NCBI RefSeq assembly: GCF_003991905.1
Contig: NZ_RSCL01000004.1
Coordinates: forward strand, 422,890-486,889
DNA length: 64,000 nucleotides
Origin: Dulcicalothrix desertica PCC 7102
GTDB lineage: Bacteria > Cyanobacteriota > Cyanobacteriia > Cyanobacteriales > Nostocaceae
Direction of reading: 5' to 3'
In this document: positions 37,338-46,617 of the stretch, in pieces
Position numbering within the stretch: position 1 is the first letter of the stretch
Layout of the letters: the number at the start of each line of letters is the position of its first letter
The notes under the pieces: generated by a model
What the model was told of the DNA's origin: nothing
The model's database searches: none
Seen by the model: only the letters and a program-made list of their open reading frames with translations
Translations under genes and position numbers: made by a program

Positions 37338-39491
37338 TTATTGCCATTCGCCTTGCACAGTAAAACCAGCCCAGTAATAAGGACTTCGCCATTCAGGGTT
37401 CTCCCATAATTTCTTCTGAGCCGCGCGCAGAGCATTTGCAGGCGTTTTATTTTGCTGTAGCATTTCCTTATAGAATTCCTGCATTAATACTGATGTGCCT
37501 TGATCATTAACATTCCATAGCGATACTACAAGACGCTTGCCACCAGCATACATTAACCCGCGCGTCAATCCTACCAAGCCTTCACCGCTAACATCTTTAC
37601 CAAGTCCCGTTTCACAGGCACTTAAAACTATTAACTCTGCTGGATAGTCAAGATTGAATAAATAACCTAAGCGCAAGTAACCAGGTATTGATTCACCTTT
37701 TTTATCAACTAAGGAAAGTACAATTCCTGATAACTCTGGATTTTCATAATTTACAAAGCCGTGGGTTGCGAAATGTATAATGCGAAATTGATTTACCTCA
37801 CTGCTGGTTGCCCAAGTATAGTTAGCATCAAAGCCCATTGCCTGCATACGAGAAGATGCTGGTATCAGGTTTAATATTCCTTGTGCTTCTGTAAATGTAC
37901 CTTGAAGTCTATCGAAACCGGAACGCTTTAGACTTTTGGTAGATTTTTCAAGGTCTGAATTCTGTAGTACTAATTCTGGACCTAATTGATTATTATCAGG
38001 TTTTCCTGTAACTCGTTCGTCAGTGGGACTATATACAGGGTCGGCAAAAATAGCTAACGCTTTTGGTGCCAATGGACGTGTTGCGAGTTTTTGACGTTGG
38101 ATAGCAAGCGTTGATGCTGAGGGCAAGTTGATGATTTCATGGTTAAGCATTAATGGTTGATAATTACGAATTTGGTTAGGGTCAGGTAATGCAGCAAACG
38201 GAACATCTTGTAATGCACCATCTCCTACAATTACTAATCGCTTTCCAGGCAATTTATCAGCAACAGGCGCCAGTATAATCTTGCTAAATTCGTTTGATGC
38301 TTGAATAACTTCTGGTGGTATGCTATCGGGTATTAGTACGCCACTTCTGAATTTACTCGCTGCTGTTTCGATTTGTTGGCGCCCAGGTAATACATAACTA
38401 GAAAGTGAATTTTGAGTTACTGCCCACAAATAACTACGTTCTTCACCCAAAGAATATTCGAGTAGAACAGTATCTTTATCAAGCAATTTTTGGATTTGCG
38501 GAAGTTGCAGAATGTCTCTTCCTAACTTTGGCTTAAGAACTTTTTCACGGTCTGGGTTTTGCGCGCGGATTTTGGCGTTAACTTCTTCTTGTTCTTTAAT
38601 AATATTAGTAATTTCTTTTTGAGTTGCTGCAATAAGTTCTAGTGGTTGTTGCGGCTGGTTTAAATATTGTGATAATAGTGTTTCGGCATCATCGCGTTTG
38701 GAAACTAAACGCTCTTCAGCTTCTATAAGGGATGGGTCAATACCTTTACAAATATCTGCCTTAGCTTGCTTTAAAAGTTCAACTAAACCCCGCGCTTGAG
38801 AACGTTCGGAGGTGTAAAGTGCTAATGCATCATAACCTCTCGTAGGGTTCTTCTTATGCAGCTCCATTAATAAATCTATGTTAAATTTGTAATAATTTTG
38901 TACAGAAGCAAAATAAGCACTTTGGTCATCAGTATTAGTATAAGTTCTGCGTAAATCCTCAATTAACTTAATTGCGTACTGAATACTTTTATATGATTTG
39001 TCTAAATTGCCCTGACTGCGTTCTAACAAAGCAATATGACCAAGAACAATAACTTGCCCATTTTTATCACCAACTGCGCGCTTTAATTTCAGTGCCTCGT
39101 TATAATACTGAGTAGCTTTTTGTTTCTCACCCAAATTTGAATAAGTTTGTCCTAACCTAATTGCAGCATAACTTTGTGACGCTTTATCTCCGACTTTTTG
39201 CCACAATTGTAGTGCCGTTTCGTATCTTTTTATAGCTTCTCTCTGTGAAGTAGAGTTTAACTTAGAAAGTAATAATCCATCCTTAAAAGCTTTTTGTGCA
39301 GCCAAATAATTAGGGTCTTGCAACCTTGCTGCTACTTGACGTTCAATTCGTGACTCCGTAGATGTATTAATGCGTACAGAGTTAAATAAAAACAAAGTAC
39401 CTACGAGTATAATAAAGCCACACAAACTCAATTTGGAACGTGGGTGCTGTAGTAGGTGCATTAAAGACTGGCGATTTAGATTCATTTTCAT
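37338..39491 (-). CDS. Membrane-anchored TPR-CHAT protein (caspase-like)
   Basis: The 717-residue protein has an N-terminal membrane helix (about 18-38), TPRs (about 75-180), a coiled-coil middle (about 240-320) and a C-terminal CHAT domain. The caspase-type dyad is visible: His in I-I-H-F-A-T-H-G-F and Cys in V-L-S-A-C-E-T-G-L-G. W-N-V-N-D and Y-Y-W-A-G-F-T-V close the domain. CHAT proteins are candidate proteases in cyanobacterial stress or cell-death signalling. Topology suggests the bulk is on one side of the membrane. The trypsin-like gene is next downstream. Confidence 0.9.
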   Translation of the reverse strand: MKMNLNRQSLMHLLQHPRSKLSLCGFIILVGTLFLFNSVRINTSTESRIERQVAARLQDPNYLAAQKAFKDGLLLSKLNSTSQREAIKRYETALQLWQKVGDKASQSYAAIRLGQTYSNLGEKQKATQYYNEALKLKRAVGDKNGQVIVLGHIALLERSQGNLDKSYKSIQYAIKLIEDLRRTYTNTDDQSAYFASVQNYYKFNIDLLMELHKKNPTRGYDALALYTSERSQARGLVELLKQAKADICKGIDPSLIEAEERLVSKRDDAETLLSQYLNQPQQPLELIAATQKEITNIIKEQEEVNAKIRAQNPDREKVLKPKLGRDILQLPQIQKLLDKDTVLLEYSLGEERSYLWAVTQNSLSSYVLPGRQQIETAASKFRSGVLIPDSIPPEVIQASNEFSKIILAPVADKLPGKRLVIVGDGALQDVPFAALPDPNQIRNYQPLMLNHEIINLPSASTLAIQRQKLATRPLAPKALAIFADPVYSPTDERVTGKPDNNQLGPELVLQNSDLEKSTKSLKRSGFDRLQGTFTEAQGILNLIPASSRMQAMGFDANYTWATSSEVNQFRIIHFATHGFVNYENPELSGIVLSLVDKKGESIPGYLRLGYLFNLDYPAELIVLSACETGLGKDVSGEGLVGLTRGLMYAGGKRLVVSLWNVNDQGTSVLMQEFYKEMLQQNKTPANALRAAQKKLWENPEWRSPYYWAGFTVQGEWQ

Positions 39492-39893
39492 AACTTGTCA
39501 GATATATATGATAAAAATACTGCCGTATATTTTTCTTTATTCATGTATCCACTACTTTTTATATTCAAATCTAAAACCTGTTCTAGGTGAACATTTTATA
39601 AATTTAAACAATAACAATAAATTTTCGTAAAAATTATAAACATATATAACGTAGGTTGGGTGGAGCGCTGGCGTTTACGTAGTATGCCGGAGGCACAACC
39701 CAACATAGTAAAAACATTCACGCAACATCTATAACTATTTCAGACACACAGTAGCTTATGCAGGCGCCTGCATAAGCTACTGTGAATACAGCAGCGTAAT
39801 TTTAATGGGTTGTTGTCGTTTTACAAGGTCAATGGTTGAAAGATTTCAAATTAGTCTACTTATATATGATGAAAAACAGGAGGTAATTGTTCA
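39492..39893. other. Intergenic region with ACCCAACC repeat and long palindrome
   Basis: No gene here. It holds GTAGGTTGGGTGG...CACAACCCAAC (about 39651-39706) and the perfect 38-bp palindrome described separately. No xisH ORF or recognisable remnant precedes xisI. Confidence 0.6.
39747..39784. repeat. Perfect 38-bp palindrome centred on GGCGCC
   Basis: CACAGTAGCTTATGCAGGC is followed at once by its exact reverse complement, so 19 bp pair with 19 bp without a loop. It lies about 110 bp before xisI. It could be a dimeric-protein binding site, a cruciform or a transcription terminator without T tail. Confidence 0.95.
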
Positions 39894-40226
39894 ATGGCTG
39901 TAGAAAAGTATCGGCAAATTGTGAAGCAGATAATTTTAGAAAAAGCAGAGCAAGGAGTATCGATAAAGGAAATTGAGACACAAGCTATTATAGATACAGA
40001 GCGTGACCACTACCTTTTATTACATACAGGTTGGCGAGAAAATAGTCGGACACATGGGTGTAGTATGCATATTGATATTAAAGACGGCAAAATCTGGATT
40101 CAGCATGATGGTACCGAGGTTGGTATTGCTACATTGTTGCTTGAGCAGGGTGTGCCCGCCAATGATATAGTCTTGGGGTTTCACACTCCTTTTATGCGCC
40201 AATTTACAGAGTTTGCTGTCAATTAA
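39894..40226 (+). CDS. xisI: XisI-family protein (orphan)
   Basis: The 110-residue protein matches the XisI family along its length (Y-R-Q-I-V-K-Q-I-I, D-x-x-R-D-H-Y-L-L-L-x-T-G-W, H-I-D-I-K-D-G-K-I-W-I-Q-x-D-G-T-E, G-F-H-x-P-x-x-R-x-x-T-E-F-A-V). XisI and XisH control excision of the fdxN element during heterocyst formation in Anabaena; many paralogues of unknown role exist. XisH normally sits just upstream but is absent here. A CAGGAGGT site lies 9 bases before the ATG. Confidence 0.9.
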   Translation: MAVEKYRQIVKQIILEKAEQGVSIKEIETQAIIDTERDHYLLLHTGWRENSRTHGCSMHIDIKDGKIWIQHDGTEVGIATLLLEQGVPANDIVLGFHTPFMRQFTEFAVN

Positions 40227-40235
40227 AAATGCTCT

Positions 40236-40422
40236 ATGGCGCGCGTGTTTTAGGGGCAGGTTTATAGAAATTATTCTTTATACTGATGTTGGTTGGAATG
40301 GCGCGCGTGTTTTAGGGGCGGGTTTATAGGAAATTATTCTTTATACTGATGTTGGTTGGAATGGCGCGCGTGTTTTAGGGGCGGGTTTATAGAAATTATT
40401 CTTTATACTGATGTTGGTTGGT
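40236..40422. repeat. 62-bp tandem repeat, three copies
   Basis: The unit begins ATGGCGCGCGTGTTTTAGGG and ends GATGTTGGTTGGA; periods are 62 and 63 bp. Each copy contains GGGGC(A/G)GGTTTA, and the last is followed by GTTAACCCGCCCCTAC, its reverse complement. It separates the convergent xisI and LOG genes and supplies the stop codon of the latter. Confidence 0.9.
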
Positions 40423-40907
40423 TAACCCGCCCCTACGATATTTTCTATGATTGCGATTGCGGTGTTGACGTTGTCTGCTAAATAAACAGGCGCCATCTTT
40501 TTGAAAAACGTTTGACTCTCGCTGTCGGTTAATAAAATAACTGGTTTTTTACTTTTAAGTGCTAATGCGACTTCAGATGCAGTTCCTAAACCCATTCCAC
40601 AAGCTATGACTACATCGGATGAAAGGACGTTGATGTTGTTACGCGCGTTGTGCATGTCTGTAAATATGGCAATCTCTACAGCTTCTGAAATACCTTTGTC
40701 GTTATTTCCTGGGAGTATACCTATTGTTAAACCATTATTCGCTTTTGCTCCCTGACTTGCTGCTTCCATTACACCGACGTTTCTTCCACCTGTAAGTAAA
40801 ACCCATCCTTGTTCTGCGATACGTTTTCCTAGTTGGTAAGCATTTTCTATATCGGTCGGTGTTGCTTTTTCTCCTGGTCCCATTACTCCAATGATGATTT
40901 TTCGCAT
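40422..40907 (-). CDS. LOG/TIGR00725-type nucleotide-binding protein
   Basis: The protein has the Rossmann-like SLOG fold: V-M-G-P-G-E near the start, L-L-T-G-G-R-N-V-G-V-M-E-A-A-S-x-G-A, and G-x-G-x-G-T-A-S-E-V-A-L-A-L near the phosphate site. Relatives (TIGR00725, LOG) bind nucleotides; some are cytokinin-type phosphoribohydrolases. I use the ATG at 40907. The ORF open upstream to 40997 only translates a TAGAGACC palindrome. The last residues (V-G-A-G-stop) come from a repeat. Confidence 0.8.
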   Translation of the reverse strand: MRKIIIGVMGPGEKATPTDIENAYQLGKRIAEQGWVLLTGGRNVGVMEAASQGAKANNGLTIGILPGNNDKGISEAVEIAIFTDMHNARNNINVLSSDVVIACGMGLGTASEVALALKSKKPVILLTDSESQTFFKKMAPVYLADNVNTAIAIIENIVGAG

Positions 40908-40962
40908 GTTTTTGGTAGATGTTGATATGTTATTGGCGCCGTTTTGAAATATTGGTGCCAAT

Positions 40963-40990
40963 GTAGAGACCGAATTAATTCGGTCTCTAC
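40963..40990. repeat. Palindromic repeat (TAGAGACC family), perfect
   Basis: GTAGAGACCGAATT followed by AATTCGGTCTCTAC: a perfect 28-bp inverted repeat in the leader of the LOG-like gene. Confidence 0.9.
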
Positions 40991-40997
40991 AATACAA

Positions 40998-41359
40998 TTT
41001 ACAAAACCATTAAATAGTCTAAAGTTTTAATAATATTTTACTAGTTTGGCTAAAGATTATTTATAAAGTCACTATAAAATATGTTTTACTGATAAAAAAC
41101 AGAATTTGTTAATTTTTATTTTCATGCGAAATATTTACTCCCCTCTCCTTGTAGGAGAGGGGCTGGGGGAGGGGTTTAAGTATACATATACGATTATAGT
41201 AATAATTTTATCTACGTTACTTAAAGTAAAATATGTTGCGGTCGTTACTGACTTGGTTAATTTTTATTTTTTAATTTTTAATTGATTTCCACCCACTATT
41301 ATTGTGGACAGATTGTGGGATAATAAGCCGATTGCATACCCTAACTAGACAGAACCATC
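40998..41359. other. Intergenic, AT-rich
   Basis: No gene supported. Contains CTCCCCTCTCCTTGTAGGAGAGGGGC near 41140, a strong hairpin also common elsewhere in cyanobacterial intergenic DNA. Promoters for the divergent genes must lie here. Confidence 0.5.
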
Positions 41360-42394
41360 GTGGAATATACCGAATCGATGAACGACCTGGCGGATGCATT
41401 ACAACAGCCAGTAGATTTTAACTTTGATCTTCCTGACCCTGAAGATGAGGCGATTTCAGAGTCGGAATTTCTTACTCAAGTAGATATCGCTTGGCAGGTA
41501 TGCGACCGTTTTGACTTACAGACCGATATTTGGCGAGGACGAATCCTGCGCGCGGTTCGGGATAGAGAGAAAATTGGTGGGGATGGTCGTGGTACTGGGT
41601 TCCTGCACTGGCTCAAAGAACGCGAAATCAGCAAGAGTCAAGGTTATAACTGGATTCAACTGGCAAATAGTGCTGATACACTTCTTGCAGAAGGTAAGCT
41701 CGAAGAAAAATGTATTAAGAACTTTAGCAAGCGCGCGTTTATTGAAACTGCCAAAGCTGTACCAGAAGTTCAGCATATGGTGACTGAAGCCGCACAAAAA
41801 GGTGATAAAATAACTCGCCGTGAGGTAAAGCAGCTTACCGAAGAGTGGACGGCAATGACCAGCGACTTGTTACCCCAACCTGTTAAGGAAAAAGCTGCTG
41901 ATAATTCCCTTCCTCCTCGCTATATTGCTCCTTTAGTTCGGGAAATGGAAAAGCTACCTGAAGTACATCAAGTTGTAATTCAGAAAGAAATCGCCGCTAA
42001 CCCTGACTTAGATACAATAAAGTCTGCAACTACAGAAGCGCGTAATTTAGCTAAGTACCTCAAAGCTTCTGCCCAAGTTCAAGCATTGACTCAGCAAGAT
42101 GTAGATATTGAGACAGCTTTGTTAGAAGCACAGCGTGTGGGATGTTTAAATACTGCTGCTGATTTAGTTAACCAAGCATCTCAGCTTGAACAAATCATCG
42201 GTAAGCTTTACATGACTTGGAAGCGTGTTGGTAATTTGGCTGACCGTTTGTATGTTGATACAGGCGCCAGTACTCCGCAACTGCGTGGGTTGTTGGAATG
42301 CATAGAACCGCTTGGAAGTCAACTTATGACTATTCAAATTGGTAGTCCGAACGAACGGACTGTTAGGTTACAGATACAGGAGGAGGAAAATTAG
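41360..42394 (+). CDS. Conserved cyanobacterial protein, unknown
   Basis: The 344-residue soluble protein is mostly helical, acidic at the N-terminus, with a segment W-R-G-R-I-L-R-A-V-R-D-R-E and H-W-L-K-E-R-E-I-S-K-S-Q-G-Y-N-W-I that resembles DNA-binding or DUF3102-like modules. A coiled-coil-like middle and an ordered C-terminus follow. I cannot assign a function. GTG at 41360 or ATG at 41378 may be the start. Three bases after the stop begins a nonamer repeat array. Confidence 0.65.
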   Translation: MEYTESMNDLADALQQPVDFNFDLPDPEDEAISESEFLTQVDIAWQVCDRFDLQTDIWRGRILRAVRDREKIGGDGRGTGFLHWLKEREISKSQGYNWIQLANSADTLLAEGKLEEKCIKNFSKRAFIETAKAVPEVQHMVTEAAQKGDKITRREVKQLTEEWTAMTSDLLPQPVKEKAADNSLPPRYIAPLVREMEKLPEVHQVVIQKEIAANPDLDTIKSATTEARNLAKYLKASAQVQALTQQDVDIETALLEAQRVGCLNTAADLVNQASQLEQIIGKLYMTWKRVGNLADRLYVDTGASTPQLRGLLECIEPLGSQLMTIQIGSPNERTVRLQIQEEEN

Positions 42395-42395
42395 C

Positions 42396-42438
42396 AACGG
42401 ATGTAACGGATGTAACGGATGTAACGGATGTAACGGAT
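42396..42438. repeat. AACGGATGT nonamer array
   Basis: Five direct copies of AACGGATGT (last AACGGATAG). Other clusters of the same family: 43561-43590 (reverse strand), 54922-54952 and 56474-56576. Confidence 0.9.
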
Positions 42439-42545
42439 AGTTTTTTTGTGAAAAACTACGTTCTGCCTCTGTGGTCTCTGTGTCTCTGTGGTAAAGATAA
42501 TTACTATAGAGGCACAGGATAAATGCATATAATGAGGTATGTTTG

Positions 42546-43529
42546 ATGAGAGAAAGTTGGGAGAGAAAGGCGCCTTGGTTGAATTTAAATATTGATTCTT
42601 TAACTGAATTGATACAGCCTGTTTTTAAAGGTTGTCGTGTGATTTCTGCTCAAGCAACTCAAGGTGGGTTGGCTAATACTAATTATCGATTAGAGTTATC
42701 GAACGTTACCAGTCCTATTTTAATTCGGATATTTTCTCGCAATAATGGCGCCGCACGTAAAGAGTTTGCGATTAATCAATTTGTGAAAGGCTGTGTTCGT
42801 GTTCCTGAATATTTTTATTTTGCTGATTCTAATTCAATTACAGGTCATCCATATGCTTTGATGGAATGGATTGATGGATATATGTTAGATTCGGTTATTC
42901 AATCAGCGAATGCAGAAGATATTGGTAAAATTGCTGCTTCTGTAGGTTGTGTACTGGCTAATATACATTCGTTTAAATTTAAACAAGCTGGATTTTTTAA
43001 TAGTGAATTAGAAGTAGCACAACCCGTTGATATGGGTAGTAAAGGATTTTTGAGTTTTGTTGATAAAAATTTGATTAATGGTAATGGATATAAGCATTTA
43101 GGTGATGAACTGACGCAGCAATTTTGGAACTTTTGCAATACATATGCGTATTTGCTTGATGATATTGATTGTAGTTCCAAGGCGCCTTGCTTGGTTCATT
43201 CAGATTTTGGCGGCACAAATATTTTACTTAAACGAGGTATAGCTAGTTGGACGATAGGTGGAGTGATTGATTGGGAGTTTGCCTATAGTGGTTTTTCAAT
43301 GGCTGATATTGGACATATTTTACGACCACCTTTAGATGTTTTAGCTGGATGGGAAGATTTTTTTATTCAAGGTTATGTTGATAATGGTGGCTTATTGCCG
43401 AGTCAGTGGCGCCGTGTTAGTAAGTTAGTAGATTTGTTAGCTTGGGTTGATTTTTTGAATCGAGATGTTAGTAGTACAGTTATTAGTTCAGCAAAGCAGG
43501 TTTTAATAAATACCATGAATTGTTGGTGA
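42546..43529 (+). CDS. Phosphotransferase (APH/choline-kinase fold)
   Basis: The 327-residue protein has the aminoglycoside phosphotransferase fold: glycine-rich N-lobe (Q-G-G-L-A-N-T-N-Y-R-L), catalytic H-S-D-F-G-G-T-N loop and metal-binding I-D-W-E-F-A motif with A-D-I-G after it. Members phosphorylate aminoglycosides, choline, homoserine or sugars. The substrate cannot be read from context. ATG at 42546 is chosen over the preceding TTG at 42543. Confidence 0.85.
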   Translation: MRESWERKAPWLNLNIDSLTELIQPVFKGCRVISAQATQGGLANTNYRLELSNVTSPILIRIFSRNNGAARKEFAINQFVKGCVRVPEYFYFADSNSITGHPYALMEWIDGYMLDSVIQSANAEDIGKIAASVGCVLANIHSFKFKQAGFFNSELEVAQPVDMGSKGFLSFVDKNLINGNGYKHLGDELTQQFWNFCNTYAYLLDDIDCSSKAPCLVHSDFGGTNILLKRGIASWTIGGVIDWEFAYSGFSMADIGHILRPPLDVLAGWEDFFIQGYVDNGGLLPSQWRRVSKLVDLLAWVDFLNRDVSSTVISSAKQVLINTMNCW

Positions 43530-43532
43530 GTA

Positions 43533-43562
43533 TGTTGGGTTGGGTGGAGGAACCCAACCTAC
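43533..43562. repeat. ACCCAACC-family inverted repeat
   Basis: GTTGGGTTGGGT, short spacer, AACCCAACCTAC, just after the phosphotransferase; followed by reverse AACGGATGT units (ATCCGTTACATCCGTTATATCCGTT). Confidence 0.75.
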
Positions 43563-43589
43563 TATCCGTTACATCCGTTATATCCGTTG

Positions 43590-44417
43590 CTAGTTTTTGA
43601 TTCCTGTTGCGGCGATGCCTCGAATAAATTGGCGCTGACCAATTAGAAATAGAATCATTACTGGTACAGTAGCAATTGTTACTGCTGCCATCATCAGTGA
43701 CCAATTGTTGGTAAATTGTTCCTGAAATTCAGCGAGTGCTAGTTGGACTGTTCTTAGTTCGGGTCGAGTTGTAAATACCAATGGTTTGAATAAGTCATTC
43801 CATTCACCGATGAAGGTAAATAAGAATAAAGTTACTAAAGCAGGACGCGCGAGGGGTAACATTACTTGCCATAAGATTTGTAGTCGATTGGCGCCATCTA
43901 GTGCGGCAGCTTCTTCGAGTTCGACTGGAATAGTCAGGAAAAATTGACGCAGTAGAAATATTCCAAACCCGTTTACTGCTGTTGGCAATATTAAGGCGCC
44001 GTAGGTGTTAATTAAATTTCCAGTTTTCAATACCAAGAATATTGGTATTACAAGCAATTGGAATGGTATTACCAATGTAGCGAGTACTATTAATAACAGG
44101 GCTTGCTTACCGCGAAATTTTAATCTCGCCAGAGCATAACCAGCCAAAGCGGAGGTAATAATTTGAAATGCGGTGACAGATAAAGCTACTAGTGTTGAAT
44201 TCCAAAATGCTAAAAGAAACTTACCTCGCTGCCATGCGTCACCATAGTACATAAGTGACCAACTTTGCTTAAAGGCGTTTCCTGGAGCTGACCCACCTGA
44301 AGCAAACGAGGTAACGAAAACAATGATTAGCGGTAGTAAGACGATAAGTGCTAGAAGTAGAAGTACGCAATAGCTAAGAATATCGTGGTATTTAGGATTC
44401 AAGCTTGGTTTTGGCAT
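43590..44417 (-). CDS. Carbohydrate ABC transporter permease (MalG/CUT1 type)
   Basis: The protein has six membrane helices and the EAA loop E-E-A-A-A-L-D-G-A-N-R-L-Q-I-L-W-Q-V-M-L-P-L, which docks the ATPase. It belongs to the sugar-uptake (CUT1) MalG-like permeases. Partner permease, solute-binding protein and ATPase genes are not next to it, so it depends on genes elsewhere; that is common in cyanobacteria. The ATG at 44417 is used; a TTG at 44435 opens the frame earlier. Confidence 0.9.
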   Translation of the reverse strand: MPKPSLNPKYHDILSYCVLLLLALIVLLPLIIVFVTSFASGGSAPGNAFKQSWSLMYYGDAWQRGKFLLAFWNSTLVALSVTAFQIITSALAGYALARLKFRGKQALLLIVLATLVIPFQLLVIPIFLVLKTGNLINTYGALILPTAVNGFGIFLLRQFFLTIPVELEEAAALDGANRLQILWQVMLPLARPALVTLFLFTFIGEWNDLFKPLVFTTRPELRTVQLALAEFQEQFTNNWSLMMAAVTIATVPVMILFLIGQRQFIRGIAATGIKN

Positions 44418-44608
44418 TATTCTATAATCTCCCAAGCATTTATTCTAGTGTCATCTGTAAAAAATAGTTCCCTGCAGAAGCTAATCTATAACATAGTGAC
44501 TTTGTTAAGTTAAATTAAATCACAGTGAACATAAAAGCTATCAGCTCCGCGCTATCAACTGTTAGCCGGATTGTATCAAATAAATCACATCACAGGAGTG
44601 AGCATACT

Positions 44609-45301
44609 ATGTCACAGGTGGCAGAATTAGGACTCGATTTTAGCAGTGAAGTCTATAAAGACGCTTACAGCCGCATTAATGCGATTGTAATCGAAGGCGA
44701 ACAAGAAGCACACGAAAACTATATAAAATTAGCCGAAATGCTTCCTGACCATAAGGATGACTTGGTTCGCTTATCGAAGATGGAAAGCCGTCACAAGAAG
44801 GGTTTTGAAGCTTGTGGTAAAAACCTTCAAGTTACACCTGATTTAGAATTTGCAAAGTTGTTTTTTGCTGGTTTACACCGCAACTTCCAAGAAGCAGCGG
44901 CAGAAGGTAAGGTTGTTACTTGCTTGCTAATTCAATCGTTAATTATCGAATGTTTTGCAATTGCAGCTTACAACATATACATTCCTGTTGCTGATGATTT
45001 CGCCCGTAAAATCACTGAAGGTGTTGTTAAAGATGAATACTCACACTTAAATTTTGGCGAAGTTTGGCTTAAAGAAAACTTTGAAGCATCTAAAGCTGAA
45101 CTTGAAGAAGCAAACCGCCAAAACCTGCCTTTAGTGTGGAAAATGCTCAACCAAGTTGAAAACGATGCCGAAAATATGGCAATGGAAAAAGACGCTTTGG
45201 TTGAAGATTTTATGATTCAATACGGCGAAGCACTGAGTAACATCGGCTTCAACACCCGCGATATCATGCGCTTGTCCGCTTACGGTCTCCGCGCCGCCTA
45301 A
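44609..45301 (+). CDS. ado: Aldehyde deformylating oxygenase (alkane synthesis)
   Basis: Di-iron enzyme that turns fatty aldehyde into alkane plus formate. The product from ATG 44609 is 230 residues, the normal length. Ligand segments are present: [27 protein letters not shown] and [17 protein letters not shown] lies before the ATG; the longer ORF from 44525 is not needed. It works with the next gene, aar. Inverted heptamer repeats separate the two. Confidence 0.97.
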   Translation: MSQVAELGLDFSSEVYKDAYSRINAIVIEGEQEAHENYIKLAEMLPDHKDDLVRLSKMESRHKKGFEACGKNLQVTPDLEFAKLFFAGLHRNFQEAAAEGKVVTCLLIQSLIIECFAIAAYNIYIPVADDFARKITEGVVKDEYSHLNFGEVWLKENFEASKAELEEANRQNLPLVWKMLNQVENDAENMAMEKDALVEDFMIQYGEALSNIGFNTRDIMRLSAYGLRAA

Positions 45302-45304
45302 AAC

Positions 45305-45378
45305 AAGTGCTGAGTAGAAAGTGCTGAGTGCTGAGTAAAATCAAACTCAATACTCAGCACGACTCACTCAGCACTCAT
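45305..45378. repeat. GTGCTGA heptamer array, inverted pair
   Basis: GTGCTGAGTAGAAAGTGCTGAGTGCTGAG and, 15 bases on, CTCAGCACGACTCACTCAGCAC can pair. Lies between ado and aar, which may uncouple their expression. Confidence 0.8.
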
Positions 45379-45418
45379 AACTCATTAATTTATTTACCCA
45401 CGCCCAGTATCACAGTAC

Positions 45419-46441
45419 ATGTTTGGTCTAATCGGACACTTGACTAGTTTAGAACACGCTCAATCGGTAGCCCTCGAGTTAGGCTACCCTGAATATGCCG
45501 ACCAAGGCTTAGATTTTTGGTGTAGCGCGCCACCTCAAATAGTTGATAATATTACTGTCACTAGTATTACCGGACAAAAAATTGAGGGAAGATACGTAGA
45601 ATCTTGCTTTTTGCCGGAAATGCTTGCTACACGTAGGATTAAAGCGGCTACTCGTAAAATATTGAATGCAATGGCTCATGCCCAGAAGCACGGCATTGAT
45701 ATTACTGCTTTGGGTGGGTTTTCTTCAATCATTTTTGAAAACTTTAACTTAGAGCAACTTCGTCAAGTCCGAAATACAACCCTTGAGTTTACACGATTCA
45801 CAACTGGTAATACTCATACTGCCTATATTATTTGTCAGCAGGTTGAACAAGCTTCCAAACAAGTCGGTATTAATTTATCGGAAGCTACGGTTGCTGTTTG
45901 CGGCGCCACTGGTGATATTGGTAGTGCTGTTTGCCGCTGGCTTGACGCAAAAACCGATGTTAAGGAGCTTTTACTCATCGCACGTAACCAAGAGCGTTTG
46001 GAACACTTGCAAGCTGAGTTGGGACGCGGAAAAATCATGGGGTTAGAACAAGCGTTACCCGAAGCTGATATTATAGTTTGGGTCGCGAGTATGCCCAAAG
46101 GGGTAGAAATTGACCCAGCAACCCTTAAGCAGCCTTGCTTACTCATTGACGGTGGCTACCCAAAAAATATGGCTACAAAGATTCAGCAGTCTGGTGTATA
46201 TGTCCTGAATGGTGGAATCGTCGAACATTCCTTGGATATTGACTGGAAAATCATGAAAATTGTCAACATGGAAATTCCAGGACGCCAATTGTTTGCTTGT
46301 TTCGCGGAGTCTATGCTTCTAGAGTTCGAGAAGTTGCATACTAACTTTTCTTGGGGACGCAATCAGATTACTGTAGAAAAAATGAGTCGCATCGGTCAGC
46401 TTTCGCTTAAACACGGGTTTAGACCGCTTTTGGTTTCATGA
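45419..46441 (+). CDS. aar: Long-chain acyl-ACP reductase
   Basis: 340-residue NADPH-dependent enzyme that reduces acyl-ACP to fatty aldehyde for ADO. It starts [11 protein letters not shown], the family hallmark, and has the nucleotide-binding G-A-T-G-D-I-G-S-A motif (about 163-171). The E-A-x-G-E type region and the C-terminal helical tail fit cyanobacterial AAR. Order ado-aar-accA-SDR-folE is common in cyanobacteria. Confidence 0.97.
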   Translation: MFGLIGHLTSLEHAQSVALELGYPEYADQGLDFWCSAPPQIVDNITVTSITGQKIEGRYVESCFLPEMLATRRIKAATRKILNAMAHAQKHGIDITALGGFSSIIFENFNLEQLRQVRNTTLEFTRFTTGNTHTAYIICQQVEQASKQVGINLSEATVAVCGATGDIGSAVCRWLDAKTDVKELLLIARNQERLEHLQAELGRGKIMGLEQALPEADIIVWVASMPKGVEIDPATLKQPCLLIDGGYPKNMATKIQQSGVYVLNGGIVEHSLDIDWKIMKIVNMEIPGRQLFACFAESMLLEFEKLHTNFSWGRNQITVEKMSRIGQLSLKHGFRPLLVS

Positions 46442-46443
46442 GG

Positions 46444-46585
46444 AATGGAGTTAGGAGTTAGGAGTTAATAATTCAACACAAGTACTCTTTTAACTCTAGA
46501 CTAATATTTCCCAACTCCTAACTCATAACTCGTACAGACGTGTTATCCGGAGGATTTTCCGCTCGTGATTAATCACGTCTCTACA
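46444..46585. repeat. GTTAGGA repeats and TAGAGACG palindrome
   Basis: GGAGTTAGGAGTTAGGAGTTAAT with its reverse CCCAACTCCTAACTC about 50 bp on form an inverted pair. CGTGATTAATCACG followed by TCTCTAC (46563-46585) is a copy of the TAGAGACG palindrome with the left outer arm degraded. Confidence 0.7.
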
Positions 46586-46617
46586 AACTTTCAACTTGTA
46601 ACTATTGATTTTTAAAG

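Noticed and set aside
39786..39893. xisH remnant before xisI
   Set aside because: Translated frames show no XisH motif; only a chance stretch ending at the ribosome site.
40236..40422. 62-bp tandem repeats as a possible CRISPR array
   Set aside because: Copies are head-to-tail without unique spacers and no cas genes are nearby.
40908..40997. N-terminal extension of the LOG-like protein
   Set aside because: The codons only translate a dispersed palindrome; the ATG at 40907 begins the conserved fold.
44525..44608. Longer start for ado
   Set aside because: ATG at 44609 has AGGAGTG and gives the normal family length.
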